From assembly GCA_002356455.1 (NCBI GenBank), contig AP017968.1, positions 1,550,001 through 1,614,000 on the forward strand: a DNA stretch of 64,000 nt, written 5' to 3'. The stretch's first letter is position 1, and every line of letters starts with the position of its first letter. Made by a program: the position numbers and the translations under genes. The DNA comes from Fusobacterium varium (GTDB taxonomy: Bacteria; Fusobacteriota; Fusobacteriia; Fusobacteriales; Fusobacteriaceae). Under the pieces are notes generated by a model. That model was not told where the DNA came from, did no database searches, and saw nothing but the letters and a program-made list of their open reading frames with translations. Of this stretch, positions 1 to 7,637 are shown piece by piece.

Positions 1-262
1 TTAAACCAACAACAAGTAGAAAAACACTAATACCAATTTCAAGAAAACATTCATATTTTATAATGAAATCATCTATTTTATTGATAAACAGAAGGGCTGT
101 TAAACCATAAATAACATCTACAGTGACCATTCCAAGGGAAGATACATAACCTTCCTTTTGCCCCTCTACTAAAGTTTTTTCCATACAATAAATCCCTACA
201 GGACCAAAAGGAAGTGATAAAATAAGTCCAGTAATCATTCCTTTGAAAAATGTTAAATCCAA
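1..262 (-). CDS. LysE/RhtB-family amino-acid exporter, N-terminal part (cut by window edge)
   Basis: The gene reads toward position 1 and runs off the window, so only about 87 N-terminal residues are visible. It begins at a TTG codon (260-262) with a clear GGAGGT ribosome-binding site at 269-274. The start of the protein (MDLTFFKGMITGLILSLPFG) is a hydrophobic helix ending in the Pro-Phe-Gly-Pro turn typical of LysE-type translocators. It is followed by a loop with acidic and basic residues and a second hydrophobic helix. LysE-family proteins are inner-membrane exporters of amino acids or related small metabolites. The substrate cannot be told from this fragment. It follows the zinc-ribbon gene closely on the same strand, so the two may be co-transcribed. 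Confidence 0.7.
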   Translation of the reverse strand, partial: MDLTFFKGMITGLILSLPFGPVGIYCMEKTLVEGQKEGYVSSLGMVTVDVIYGLTALLFINKIDDFIIKYECFLEIGISVFLLVVGL

Positions 263-286
263 AATAGTACCTCCAATAAATCAATA

Positions 287-640
287 TTAAAGTTCTTTGC
301 CACAGTTAGGGCAGCAAGAAGGTGTTTGTCTGTAAGGTGTATCGCAATACGGACATATTCCTCTTTCTATTAAAATAGATTCAATGTCATCATAAGTAGC
401 AGCTTTTCTTCTATAAACTTTTATTGCAGAATCATTTTTTATTTCATAAACACTGTTACATTTTTGGCAGTGAATTACATGATCTACCTTATATTTATAA
501 ATAGGAAAAGAGAAAAAAAGAAAGATGTTTTGCAGTCTATGAAATCTGACTTTTTTACTGGTGCAACCTACACATTCAAATTGTATTTCACCTAGTTTAT
601 AATCAGCACTTTTGACTCCAAAATTTTTAAAAAAGTTCAT
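287..640 (-). CDS. Zinc-ribbon protein of unknown function
   Basis: A 117-residue soluble protein with four Cys-X2-Cys knuckles: C23/C26, C58/C61, C96/C99 and C110/C113. This suggests two zinc-ribbon modules, the last ending in the common CPNCGKEL tail. A hydrophobic, aromatic stretch lies at about residues 39-48 between the first two knuckles. The start has an AAAGGAG-type ribosome-binding site about 7 bases upstream. I do not recognise a specific family beyond zinc ribbon. Such proteins often bind nucleic acid or partner proteins, but nothing here proves it. It lies just upstream of the LysE-like gene on the same strand. Confidence 0.6.
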   Translation of the reverse strand: MNFFKNFGVKSADYKLGEIQFECVGCTSKKVRFHRLQNIFLFFSFPIYKYKVDHVIHCQKCNSVYEIKNDSAIKVYRRKAATYDDIESILIERGICPYCDTPYRQTPSCCPNCGKEL

Positions 641-893
641 TATAACTCCTTTATTTTGATTATTTATATCCTAGTAATTCGTATACTAATGAAAAAATCT
701 TTTTTTATTTATAAAAAAGTTTTCACAGATATACAAGTTTTCCTTATTGATTATATCATATATCCCATTGAATTTCTATTTATAAAACAAAATAATTTTC
801 TATATTAAATATTTCAAAGTTGCGCAATATGGGGTATAATATATAATATACTAAAAATTAAGAAAAATCAGACATGAATGAAGGGAGAAACTA

Positions 894-1040
894 TTGAAAA
901 AAGTCTTAACTGAGAAAGAAATAGAAATTCAAATGGAAAAAGCTTTGAATAAGATACCATTTGAAATAAAAAAAATAAAGTTTGCTCTTGGAGTAATAAA
1001 GAGAATAAAAAAAATAAAAATGGTCTTAAAATTTAAATAG
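894..1040 (+). CDS. Possible small basic protein, 48 residues, TTG start
   Basis: The reading frame opens at TTG 894 with an AGGGAG ribosome-binding site at 882-887. It encodes a lysine-rich peptide beginning MKKVLTEKEIEIQ and ending in KMVLKF. It is followed 8 bases later by the next gene, which is consistent with a two-gene transcript. A TATAAT-like box lies upstream near 834-850. The peptide has a possible amphipathic helix and no recognisable domain. It could also be a chance frame in A-rich DNA; the ribosome-binding site and tight spacing are the only support. Confidence 0.4.
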   Translation: MKKVLTEKEIEIQMEKALNKIPFEIKKIKFALGVIKRIKKIKMVLKFK

Positions 1041-1048
1041 GGGGAATA

Positions 1049-1333
1049 ATGATATCAGAAAAATTAGCAAAGAGAATTGGAACTATATCAAAAGAATTTG
1101 AGAAATTAGGATATAATTTGGAGGAAGATTTATTGGAATTGGTAGAATTGAGAGAAGACATAGCTGAAAGATTGGAAAATACTAAATATAAAAAAATAGA
1201 ATTTTATGAAGATAAAGAGTTGCATTCTGTGGGAATGACTTTAGAAGATGTTCAAATAGAATTTTTTATAACTGAAGGAGAGGATGAAAAAGGACCTTGG
1301 TATGAAGCTGAAGCTGAAATAATATTTTTTTAA
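1049..1333 (+). CDS. Small acidic protein of unknown function
   Basis: A 94-residue, strongly acidic soluble protein starting at ATG 1049 behind a GGGGG-rich ribosome-binding site (1040-1044). The N-terminal half reads as one long charged helix with heptad-like Leu/Ile spacing (residues 1-45). The C-terminal half alternates hydrophobic and acidic residues in a beta-like pattern (DVQIEFFITEGED, then AEAEIIFF). There are no cysteines, signal peptide or membrane segments. I do not recognise the family. It lies 31 bases upstream of the dipeptidase gene and may be in the same transcript. Confidence 0.55.
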   Translation: MISEKLAKRIGTISKEFEKLGYNLEEDLLELVELREDIAERLENTKYKKIEFYEDKELHSVGMTLEDVQIEFFITEGEDEKGPWYEAEAEIIFF

Positions 1334-1364
1334 AAGTAAAATTAAAAACAAGGGGGACTAAGAA

Positions 1365-2327
1365 ATGAAAATATTTGATGGGCATGCAGATATATGGTTT
1401 GATGTTTCTGCAAAAAGAAAAAATGAAGAAGAACACATTGTAAAAAAATATCATCTTGACAGATTCAAAGCTGGAAATATTATGGGTGGAATATTTATAG
1501 CTTACCTTGATGAAAATGCAGTTGATGAAGAAAAAGAAATGATGTGGATGATAAATTCAACTATACATGAAATCAAAAAAAATGAAGAACTTTATAATAT
1601 AATAAAAAATTCAGGAGATTTCAACAGAGGAATAATAAATGAAAAATTAAATGTTCTTATGGGAATAGAAGGACTTAGAGCAATAAAGAAAAATTTAGAT
1701 TGGCTGGATACTTTTTATCAATTAGGTTTTAGACATGCATCTCTTACATGGAATGAAGAAAATGATCTTGGAACAGGGGCCAAAGGAGATGAAAATAGAG
1801 GGATAACAGAAACTGGTAAAGCAGCAATAGAAAAAATGAATGAATTAGGAATGATTGTGGATGTATCTCATTCAAATGAAAAAACTTTCTGGGGTATTTA
1901 TGAAACAAGTAATAAGCCTATAATTGCTTCTCATTCAAATGCCAGAAGTCTTTGTGATCATGTAAGAAATTTAACTGATGATCAAATTAAAGCAGTGGCA
2001 GAGAGCGGAGGATTAGTGGGAGCAGTTGCATATAAAGGCTTTGTAGATTTAGAAAAGGAAAAACAGACAATAGAAAGATATGTAGATCATATAGACTATA
2101 TGGTATCACTGGCAGGAATTAAACATGTTGGTTTAGGATTTGATTTTTGTGAATATCTTTATACTGGAAGAACAGGAAAAGATATGAATCCAAAAGGTTT
2201 AGAAGATGCTTCTTATGCACAGAATGTTATAGAAGAATTGAGAAAGAGAGAATATTCAGAAGAAGATATAAGAAAAATAGCATATGAAAATTTTATGAGG
2301 GTAATAGAAATAAACTTGGAAAAATAA
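1365..2327 (+). CDS. Membrane dipeptidase, peptidase family M19
   Basis: A 320-residue zinc dipeptidase of the renal-dipeptidase (M19) family, which hydrolyses dipeptides, often with a D-residue or dehydro C-terminus. Visible metal ligands are the N-terminal H-x-D (GHADIWFD, residues 6-13), the bridging Glu in GIEGLRAI, and His in VDVSHSN and ASHSNARSL. The length is normal for bacterial members and there is no signal peptide, so it is cytoplasmic. It starts at ATG 1365 behind an AGGGGGA site. It is followed by a PhzF-like gene and a convergent peptide transporter, which suggests a small dipeptide-utilisation group. Family is certain; natural substrate is not known. Confidence 0.9.
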   Translation: MKIFDGHADIWFDVSAKRKNEEEHIVKKYHLDRFKAGNIMGGIFIAYLDENAVDEEKEMMWMINSTIHEIKKNEELYNIIKNSGDFNRGIINEKLNVLMGIEGLRAIKKNLDWLDTFYQLGFRHASLTWNEENDLGTGAKGDENRGITETGKAAIEKMNELGMIVDVSHSNEKTFWGIYETSNKPIIASHSNARSLCDHVRNLTDDQIKAVAESGGLVGAVAYKGFVDLEKEKQTIERYVDHIDYMVSLAGIKHVGLGFDFCEYLYTGRTGKDMNPKGLEDASYAQNVIEELRKREYSEEDIRKIAYENFMRVIEINLEK

Positions 2328-2349
2328 TTCTAGATTGAAAGGATGGAAT

Positions 2350-3243
2350 ATGGAAAAAAAATTATTAATATATGATTCATTTACAACAGAACTTTTTAAA
2401 GGAAATCCAGCTGGAGTTTTGCTGGGAGCTGATGGGTTAAAGAATGAAGAAATGCAGAATATAGCAAAAGAACTTGGATATCCTGAAACTGTATTTTTAT
2501 TTTTAAACGAACATGGAAAAATAAAAGTAAAATTTTTTACTCCAAAAGAAGAAATAGATTTATGTGGTCATGCAACTATAGCTTATGGAACTGCACTTGT
2601 AGAGTGTGGAATAATAAAAGTTGAAGAAGGGGAAAATCAAATAAATATGGAAACTAATTTGGGAACTCTTCCTATTGTTATAAAAATAAAAAATAAAAAA
2701 ATAGATAATATAATGATGTACCAAGCTTCACCTAAGATAGATAGAAGTTTTACTGTAAATAAAATAGAATTAGGAGAGGCATTAAATATATCTCCTGATA
2801 GTTTTGCAGATGATATAGAAATAATAAAAGCATATACTGGTGTTTGGGATTTGATGATACCATTAAAAAGAAAAGAAGCATTGAATGAAATAATTGGAGA
2901 TATGGAAAAAATAAAAAAAATAAGTAAGGAATTAGATATAATATCTCTTCATCCATTTTATATAGAAAAAACAGAAAGTAAAACAAAGCTTTATGCCAGA
3001 AATTTTGCTCCAATAGTTGATATAGATGAGGAAGCTGCAACTGGAACATCTAATGGGGCATTAATTTATTATTTATATACAATAGGAGAAATAAAAGCTA
3101 ATGAAAATGTTGTTGTTACACAAGGAGAGAAATTAGGTAGGAAAAGTGAAATAATGGGAAAAATTCAAATTAAAAAAGAAAAAATAGATGTGCTTATTGG
3201 TGGAACCGCAGTAAAATTTGTAGAAGGCAAAATAGAAATATAA
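2350..3243 (+). CDS. PhzF-family isomerase-like protein
   Basis: A protein of about 297 residues with the two-lobed diaminopimelate-epimerase-like fold of the PhzF family. Family hallmarks visible are FKGNPAGV near the N-terminus, the Glu in GYPETVF (the catalytic acid in PhzF), LCGHATIA, and the C-terminal DEEAATGTSNGAL phosphate-binding type loop. I chose ATG 2350 over an in-frame TTG at 2335 because AAAGGA at 2338-2343 is correctly spaced for it. PhzF proteins isomerise small acids, but most bacterial homologues outside phenazine clusters have no known substrate. There are no phenazine genes here. The gene follows the dipeptidase by about 20 bases, so they are likely co-transcribed. Confidence 0.88.
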   Translation: MEKKLLIYDSFTTELFKGNPAGVLLGADGLKNEEMQNIAKELGYPETVFLFLNEHGKIKVKFFTPKEEIDLCGHATIAYGTALVECGIIKVEEGENQINMETNLGTLPIVIKIKNKKIDNIMMYQASPKIDRSFTVNKIELGEALNISPDSFADDIEIIKAYTGVWDLMIPLKRKEALNEIIGDMEKIKKISKELDIISLHPFYIEKTESKTKLYARNFAPIVDIDEEAATGTSNGALIYYLYTIGEIKANENVVVTQGEKLGRKSEIMGKIQIKKEKIDVLIGGTAVKFVEGKIEI

Positions 3244-3249
3244 TATTAT

Positions 3250-3279
3250 AAAAAAGATGGCAGTTAGCCATCCTTTTTA
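3250..3279. terminator. Bidirectional terminator between the PhzF-like gene and the peptide transporter
   Basis: A stem GATGGC (3256-3261) and GCCATC (3267-3272) with loop AGTTA is flanked by an A-run on the left and a T-run on the right. It can therefore work for the rightward PhzF-like gene and for the convergent transporter gene, which ends at 3292. Confidence 0.75.
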
Positions 3280-3291
3280 TTTAAAGACTAT

Positions 3292-4671
3292 TTATATTAT
3301 TCTGCAATCACAGTCATCTTCTACAACCATAAGATTATCAAGATTTTTTCTAGCTAAGTATAAAATGCCTCCCATTACAAAGAGCAACACAGAAAGAGAA
3401 AAGAAAATAGTGAGAAATCCCATATCTTGGGTAAAACCAGCAACTTTACCAGAAATAATACTTGCAAAAAACATAGTCATATACCATAATCCCATAAAAA
3501 ATGTAGAATATCTTTTTGGGGAAAGACAATTGAACATAGCAATACCAATAGGAGCTATACAAAGTTCGGATAAAGTATTAAAAACATAAGCAAAAATAAT
3601 AAAAATCATATTTGCTTTCATATTACCAGAAGTTAGAACTGAAACAGTCATGAAGGCAAAAGCTGTACCCATAGAAAATATGCCAAGAGAAATTTTAACA
3701 GGTATAGTTATATTTTTTTTGCGAAGCTGATTCCATACTAACGCTAGTATTGGAGAAAAAGTGATTCCAAGTATAGCATTTAATGCAGCAAACCAAGGAA
3801 CAGGAACTATAAATCCAAAAAGGTTTCTATTAACATGATCTCTTGCATATAAAGTGATAGAACTAAATGATTGATAAAAAGAAGTCCAAAATAAAATAAC
3901 AAATATTGATATTATTCCCATAGCTTTTATTCTTTTTTTTTCATTTTCAGTAAAATCAAAAGAAAAAATTGATTTTTTTTCAGTTTTATATGTATAACAA
4001 GGTGTTTTTCCAGTATTTTCTAAATATTTGGGAGCAAGACAGAAAAAAGCAAGAGTCCAGATAATACCTATAATACTGCAAATAAAAAACATAGGTTTAT
4101 AGCCATAATGTATAATTTCTCCAGTAATATTTTTTACAGCAAAAAATTTATCAGCTACTAATCCAGCTGTAAAAGGTGCAAGAAAAGAACCTAAATTTAT
4201 AAACATATAAAAAAGACTATAAGCAATCTCTCTTTCAAGAGTACTTTTATGTGAATAGATATTACCTACAAGATTAGTACCATTTGCTTTAAAGAACCCA
4301 TTTCCTATAATAATTGAAAGAAGGCTGAAATATAATTGATAAATACCTGAACTTGTAAATAAAAGAAAGTTTCCAAGAGATATAAAGATTCCTCCTAGAA
4401 TAATAGATTTTTGCTGTCCTAAATATCTATCAGATAACCATCCTCCAATAAGTGGAGTAAGGTGTAATACTCCTACATAAAGTCCATAAAGAGAAGTAGC
4501 TTCTTTAGGTGAAAGTCCAATTCCACCTTTAGTGACAGAAGCGGTAAAATAAAGAACAAGTAATGTTGAGATTCCATGATATGAAAATCTTTCCCAAGTA
4601 ATAGTAAAACACATAAGCCAAAAAGAACTAGGATATTTTTTTTTGAGATTATTTATAAAATCTAACAACAT
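3292..4671 (-). CDS. POT/PTR2-family proton-coupled oligopeptide transporter
   Basis: A 459-residue inner-membrane protein with about 12-14 hydrophobic segments. It has the POT signature region WERFSYHG near residue 27, GGWLSDRYLGQQKSIILGG after helix 2, and FYMFINLGSF in helix 5. POT carriers import di- and tripeptides with protons, which fits the adjacent dipeptidase. Oddity: the usual E-x-x-E-R motif of helix 1 reads I-T-W-E-R, so the first glutamate is replaced by isoleucine. The C-terminus ends in a short cytoplasmic tail with CDCRII. The start has an AGGAG-type site (GGAGGA at 4679-4684). The left end of an IS element lies 85 bases upstream. Confidence 0.9.
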   Translation of the reverse strand: MLLDFINNLKKKYPSSFWLMCFTITWERFSYHGISTLLVLYFTASVTKGGIGLSPKEATSLYGLYVGVLHLTPLIGGWLSDRYLGQQKSIILGGIFISLGNFLLFTSSGIYQLYFSLLSIIIGNGFFKANGTNLVGNIYSHKSTLEREIAYSLFYMFINLGSFLAPFTAGLVADKFFAVKNITGEIIHYGYKPMFFICSIIGIIWTLAFFCLAPKYLENTGKTPCYTYKTEKKSIFSFDFTENEKKRIKAMGIISIFVILFWTSFYQSFSSITLYARDHVNRNLFGFIVPVPWFAALNAILGITFSPILALVWNQLRKKNITIPVKISLGIFSMGTAFAFMTVSVLTSGNMKANMIFIIFAYVFNTLSELCIAPIGIAMFNCLSPKRYSTFFMGLWYMTMFFASIISGKVAGFTQDMGFLTIFFSLSVLLFVMGGILYLARKNLDNLMVVEDDCDCRII

Positions 4672-4713
4672 AAAAATCCTCCAAAATATTCAATAGAAAT
4701 TATTTATTCTGCT

Positions 4714-4742
4714 ATTATATAGCATTTTTTTTGAAATTAAAA
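4714..4742 (-). promoter_or_regulatory. Probable promoter of the peptide transporter gene
   Basis: On the minus strand TATAAT lies at 4719-4714, preceded 17 bases upstream by a weak TTTTAA (4742-4737). The -10 sits inside a short palindrome GCTATTATATAGC. The IS element inserted at 4757 lies about 15 bases beyond the -35, so this promoter appears intact but its upstream region was replaced by the insertion. Confidence 0.4.
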
Positions 4743-4789
4743 GTAAAATAAAAAGAGGCTGTTGCAAATTCAAAATGGCCCAATTACCC

Positions 4790-4829
4790 AAAAAGCTGAC
4801 TTGAAGTTTTCTTCTTGTTAGCTTTTTCT
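4790..4829 (+). terminator. Terminator-like hairpin inside the left end of IS copy 1
   Basis: AAAAAGCTGAC (4790-4800) pairs with GTTAGCTTTTT (4817-4827), one G-T wobble, followed by more T. It sits between the left inverted repeat and the transposase promoter region. It would stop transcription entering from the flanking DNA, a known protective device in insertion sequences. Confidence 0.65.
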
Positions 4830-4891
4830 TTTAAAATAAAAAAAGGTATAAAATACTAAAAATTTTTTCAAATTTCTAATATAATATACCT

Positions 4892-6370
4892 ATGCAAAAA
4901 CCAACTAATAATAACATTTTTTTTCAATTAAATCAACCTAAACTTTTTAACTTTTTACAATATGAAATTTCTGATAATGATCCTGTAAGAAAACTTAGCT
5001 CAATATTGGAGGGATTAGATTTTAGTAGTTTAATGCAAGTATTTTCTTACAAAACAAAGGTACATCCTATCAGAATGTTTTCTATCATTGTTTATGCCTA
5101 TTCGCGCAATTTAACTTCTACTAGAGATATAGAAATGGCTTGCCGTGAAAATATTAAATTCAGGTTTCTTTTACAAGATTCTAAAATTCCTGATCACTCT
5201 ACTATTTCTAGATTCTTAGTAAAAACTGAAGATATTCTTCCAGATCTATTTGAACAATTCGTTGAAAAAATTTTTGAAATGGAAAATATTTCCACTGAAA
5301 CAATATATATTGATGGCACTAAAATTGAAGCATATGCTAATAAATATTCATTTGTTTGGAAAAAATCTATTGAGAAATATAGAACTAGATTAGATGAAAA
5401 AATTCTTGAATTAATTTCAAATTTTAATGATGATTTCAACTTACAATATGACAACTTCCTTGAAATATATTCATATCTTTCTAATTTGAATTTTCAAATA
5501 GTCAAAGGCAGAGGAAAACGAAAATCTAAAGAGCAAAAGTATTTAGAATTATGCGCAGAATACTTAGAAAAGTATCAAAAATATTCTAATCATTTTAAAA
5601 ATCTTAATGGTAGAAATAGCTATTCAAAAACTGATATAGATGCTACTTTTATGAGAATGAAAGATGACCATATGAGAAATGGTCAATTAAAACCTGGATA
5701 TAATCTACAAATAGGAGTGATTAGTGAATATATTTCTTCATATGAAATTTTTTCTAACCCTTCTGATTCTAAAACTTTGATTCCATTTTTAGAGAAAATT
5801 TCATCTCAAAATTTAGAAATTAAAAATATTGTAGCTGATGCAGGATATGAAAGTATTTCAAATTATGAATATTTGGAAAAAATGGACTATACTTCATATA
5901 TAAAACCAATATATTTTGAAAAATCTAAAATCAGAAAGTTTAAAAATGATTTAAACAGAGTAGAAAATTTAATATATAATAATTCTGAAAATAAGCTATT
6001 TAGAAAAGATGGATTAGAATTAGAATTTCTATACTCTAACAAAAATAATACAGTTCAATATTTTTGGAATCCTGAAACTAACAAAAAAATTAAGTACAAT
6101 GCGAGATTTAGAATTTTATCAAATAAATCAAAAGAGAATGTATCAAGCAATTATGGAAAACAATTAAGAATGAACAGAAGTATTCAAGTAGAAGGTGCTT
6201 TTGCAGTTTTGAAAGAAGATATGAAATTGCGAAAATTAAAAGTTCGAAGTAAAAAAAGTGTTTTAAGAGAAATATGTTTGTTTTGTATCGCTTACAACTT
6301 CAACAGATATCTAAGCAGAAATATAAATAATCGCTTAGGAACAACACTTCACTCATTAAAAGTAGCTTAG
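4892..6370 (+). CDS. IS1182-family DDE transposase, copy 1
   Basis: A 492-residue transposase. The N-terminal part (about 1-125) has the family's DNA-binding region with HPIRMFSIIVYAYSRN and the DHSTISRFL helix-turn-helix segment. The DDE catalytic domain begins at IYIDGTKIEAYANKY (first Asp near residue 141), continues with VADAGYES (second Asp), and ends with the conserved RSIQVEGAFAVLKED (Glu). The C-terminal tail RSKKSVLREICLFCIAYNFNR is typical of IS1182. It is full length and uninterrupted, so the element may be active. It differs from copy 2 at R85 (His there) and S153 (Thr there). The ribosome-binding site is weak, which is common for transposases. Confidence 0.95.
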   Translation: MQKPTNNNIFFQLNQPKLFNFLQYEISDNDPVRKLSSILEGLDFSSLMQVFSYKTKVHPIRMFSIIVYAYSRNLTSTRDIEMACRENIKFRFLLQDSKIPDHSTISRFLVKTEDILPDLFEQFVEKIFEMENISTETIYIDGTKIEAYANKYSFVWKKSIEKYRTRLDEKILELISNFNDDFNLQYDNFLEIYSYLSNLNFQIVKGRGKRKSKEQKYLELCAEYLEKYQKYSNHFKNLNGRNSYSKTDIDATFMRMKDDHMRNGQLKPGYNLQIGVISEYISSYEIFSNPSDSKTLIPFLEKISSQNLEIKNIVADAGYESISNYEYLEKMDYTSYIKPIYFEKSKIRKFKNDLNRVENLIYNNSENKLFRKDGLELEFLYSNKNNTVQYFWNPETNKKIKYNARFRILSNKSKENVSSNYGKQLRMNRSIQVEGAFAVLKEDMKLRKLKVRSKKSVLREICLFCIAYNFNRYLSRNINNRLGTTLHSLKVA

Positions 6371-6435
6371 ATAAATAAAAAATCATCTACTTCTTTTTTT
6401 GATACTTAAAAATAAATATAAAAATATAAATTAGC

Positions 6436-6468
6436 AGAAATCTATAAAATAGATTTCTATTTTTTTAT
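6436..6468 (+). terminator. Terminator of transposase, IS copy 1
   Basis: A perfect 10-base stem, AGAAATCTAT (6436-6445) and ATAGATTTCT (6449-6458), with loop AAA, is followed by ATTTTTTTAT. It ends the transposase transcript inside the element. Confidence 0.85.
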
Positions 6469-6537
6469 AAAAAATAAGAGAAGCTGCACAAATTAGTTTA
6501 TCAATCACTAATTTGCAACAGCCCCAGAAATTTTGAA

Positions 6538-6879
6538 TTAGTACTTAAATTTTCTGAATGCATGTTTGTCAGCACCGCAAGGAGGGCAAGTCCAGTCTTC
6601 TGGAAGATCATTAAAAGAAGTTCCAGCTTTGATACCATGATCTACATCTCCAACAGCGGGATCATAAACATATCCACAAACTTCACACATAAATTTTTCA
6701 ACTTCATTAGTGTCGTGTTCTTTAAGCTCAGCAAATGCGTGTTTATCAGCACCGCAAGGAGGGCAAGTCCAGTCTTCTGGAAGATCATTAAAAGAAGTTC
6801 CAGCTTTGATACCATGATCTACATCTCCGACAGCAGGGTCATAAACATATCCACAAACTTCACATATATATTTTTTCAT
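6538..6879 (-). CDS. Tandem two-domain rubredoxin
   Basis: A 113-residue protein made of two rubredoxin domains joined by a short acidic linker. Each domain binds one iron through four cysteines: C6/C9/C39/C42 and C65/C68/C98/C101. The domains are identical over about 46 residues. Rubredoxins are small cytoplasmic electron carriers, in anaerobes often feeding superoxide reductase or oxygen/peroxide reductases. Single-domain rubredoxins are about 52-54 residues. I set the start at ATG 6877-6879, which has GGAGGT upstream. A longer in-frame opening toward 7017 lacks family similarity. The gene ends 14 bases before the IS right end, so the normal 3' flank and terminator may have been displaced. 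Confidence 0.92.
   Translation of the reverse strand: MKKYICEVCGYVYDPAVGDVDHGIKAGTSFNDLPEDWTCPPCGADKHAFAELKEHDTNEVEKFMCEVCGYVYDPAVGDVDHGIKAGTSFNDLPEDWTCPPCGADKHAFRKFKY
6560..6876. repeat. Near-perfect tandem DNA repeat encoding the two rubredoxin domains
   Basis: About 140 bases at 6560-6699 recur at 6737-6876 with a period of 177 bases (59 codons). I count only about seven to nine differences, mostly silent. This indicates a recent internal duplication or ongoing gene conversion. Confidence 0.85.
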
Positions 6880-6955
6880 AGGTAAACCTCCAATAAATTT
6901 TTCTAAATTGCCTATAAGGATTATATCATGATTTTTATAAAGGGTAAATATGGAA

Positions 6956-7462
6956 TTATAAAATTGAATTGTTGAATTTTGAATTTTCTTCCAGTGCTTT
7001 AACAAGATGTTTATCAATGAGATAGAGTCTTCTGCACACCTCTCTTGATATATTCAAAAGAAATTTATTAAATAAGGTTATATTAACTTTAGATAACCTA
7101 TGCAAGGACATTTTTGAAAACTGCAGTACAGATAATTCACTCATAGCAACAGCAGTTCCAATATATGGAAGTATACCAATAAGTGCAACTTCTCCAAAAC
7201 AATTTCCAGTAGTAAAAGTTCCAATATCAAAATCAGTTTCATCTTTTCTATGAAAAAGTTTAACAATACCATTTTCAATTATATAAATATTATTAGGAGA
7301 ACTATCTTGTTCAAAAATAATTTCTCCTTTTTTATAATTTTTTAAAATCATTAATGAAAGCATTTCTTTTACTTCTTCTTTGGTAAGAGCACTGAATAGA
7401 GGGGTTTTTTCAATTACTTTAAATATAGTAGAATATTCATCCATAAAAAATTGGTCTTTCAT
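6956..7462 (-). CDS. Cyclic-nucleotide-binding-domain protein without a DNA-binding domain
   Basis: A 168-residue protein consisting of one cNMP-binding (CRP/FNR-type) beta-barrel. Visible features are [14 protein letters not shown] at the start of the domain, the [22 protein letters not shown] hallmark region (residues about 44-65), and FGEVALIG (phosphate-binding cassette position). A long C-helix follows, then the protein ends. The winged-helix domain present in CRP/FNR regulators is absent, so it is not itself an ordinary transcription factor. There are no cysteines in an FNR-type arrangement. The ribosome-binding site GAGGAGGG-like is at about 7472. It may sense a ligand and act on a partner protein; role unknown. 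Confidence 0.8.
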   Translation of the reverse strand: MKDQFFMDEYSTIFKVIEKTPLFSALTKEEVKEMLSLMILKNYKKGEIIFEQDSSPNNIYIIENGIVKLFHRKDETDFDIGTFTTGNCFGEVALIGILPYIGTAVAMSELSVLQFSKMSLHRLSKVNITLFNKFLLNISREVCRRLYLIDKHLVKALEENSKFNNSIL

Positions 7463-7637
7463 AAAAATTTCCCTCCTCGTAAGTTAAGTTTTAAATAAAA
7501 TAAATATGTATATTATAATAATATACTAAATAAAGTTTGAAAATCCTCTAAATAAAGAAAAACAGTTAGAAATATGGTTACTTTACTGAATATTAAAGAG
7601 AAAGTTTTAAATTTTAAAAAAAAATTTAGAATTTCTA
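7463..7637. other. Intergenic region between divergent cNMP gene and lysine operon
   Basis: Very A/T-rich and without an open frame I would support. It should hold the promoter of the cNMP-binding gene (reading left). The lysine operon promoter begins at 7638. Confidence 0.4.

Larger units (their letters stand above)
4757..6523 (+). mobile_element. IS1182-family insertion sequence, copy 1 (intact)
   Basis: The element is 1,767 bases long and bounded by 14-base perfect inverted repeats: GGCTGTTGCAAATT at 4757-4770 and its complement at 6510-6523. It carries a single full-length transposase gene (4892-6370). A hairpin with the shape of a terminator lies inside each end. A second copy of identical length lies at 31818-33584 in the same orientation. 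I see only about fifteen base differences between them, two of which change the protein. I could not find a convincing target-site duplication (AAGA on the left, CCAG on the right). The insertion lies between the peptide transporter promoter and the 3' end of the rubredoxin gene. Confidence 0.93.

Noticed and set aside
3257-3589. 110-codon plus-strand frame overlapping the 3' end of the peptide transporter gene
   Set aside because: It reads antisense through conserved transporter helices and through the terminator; no domain.
6880-7017. N-terminal extension of the rubredoxin protein to residue 159
   Set aside because: The added stretch is unlike rubredoxin, and the ATG at 6877-6879 has a GGAGGT site and the canonical [11 protein letters not shown] start.
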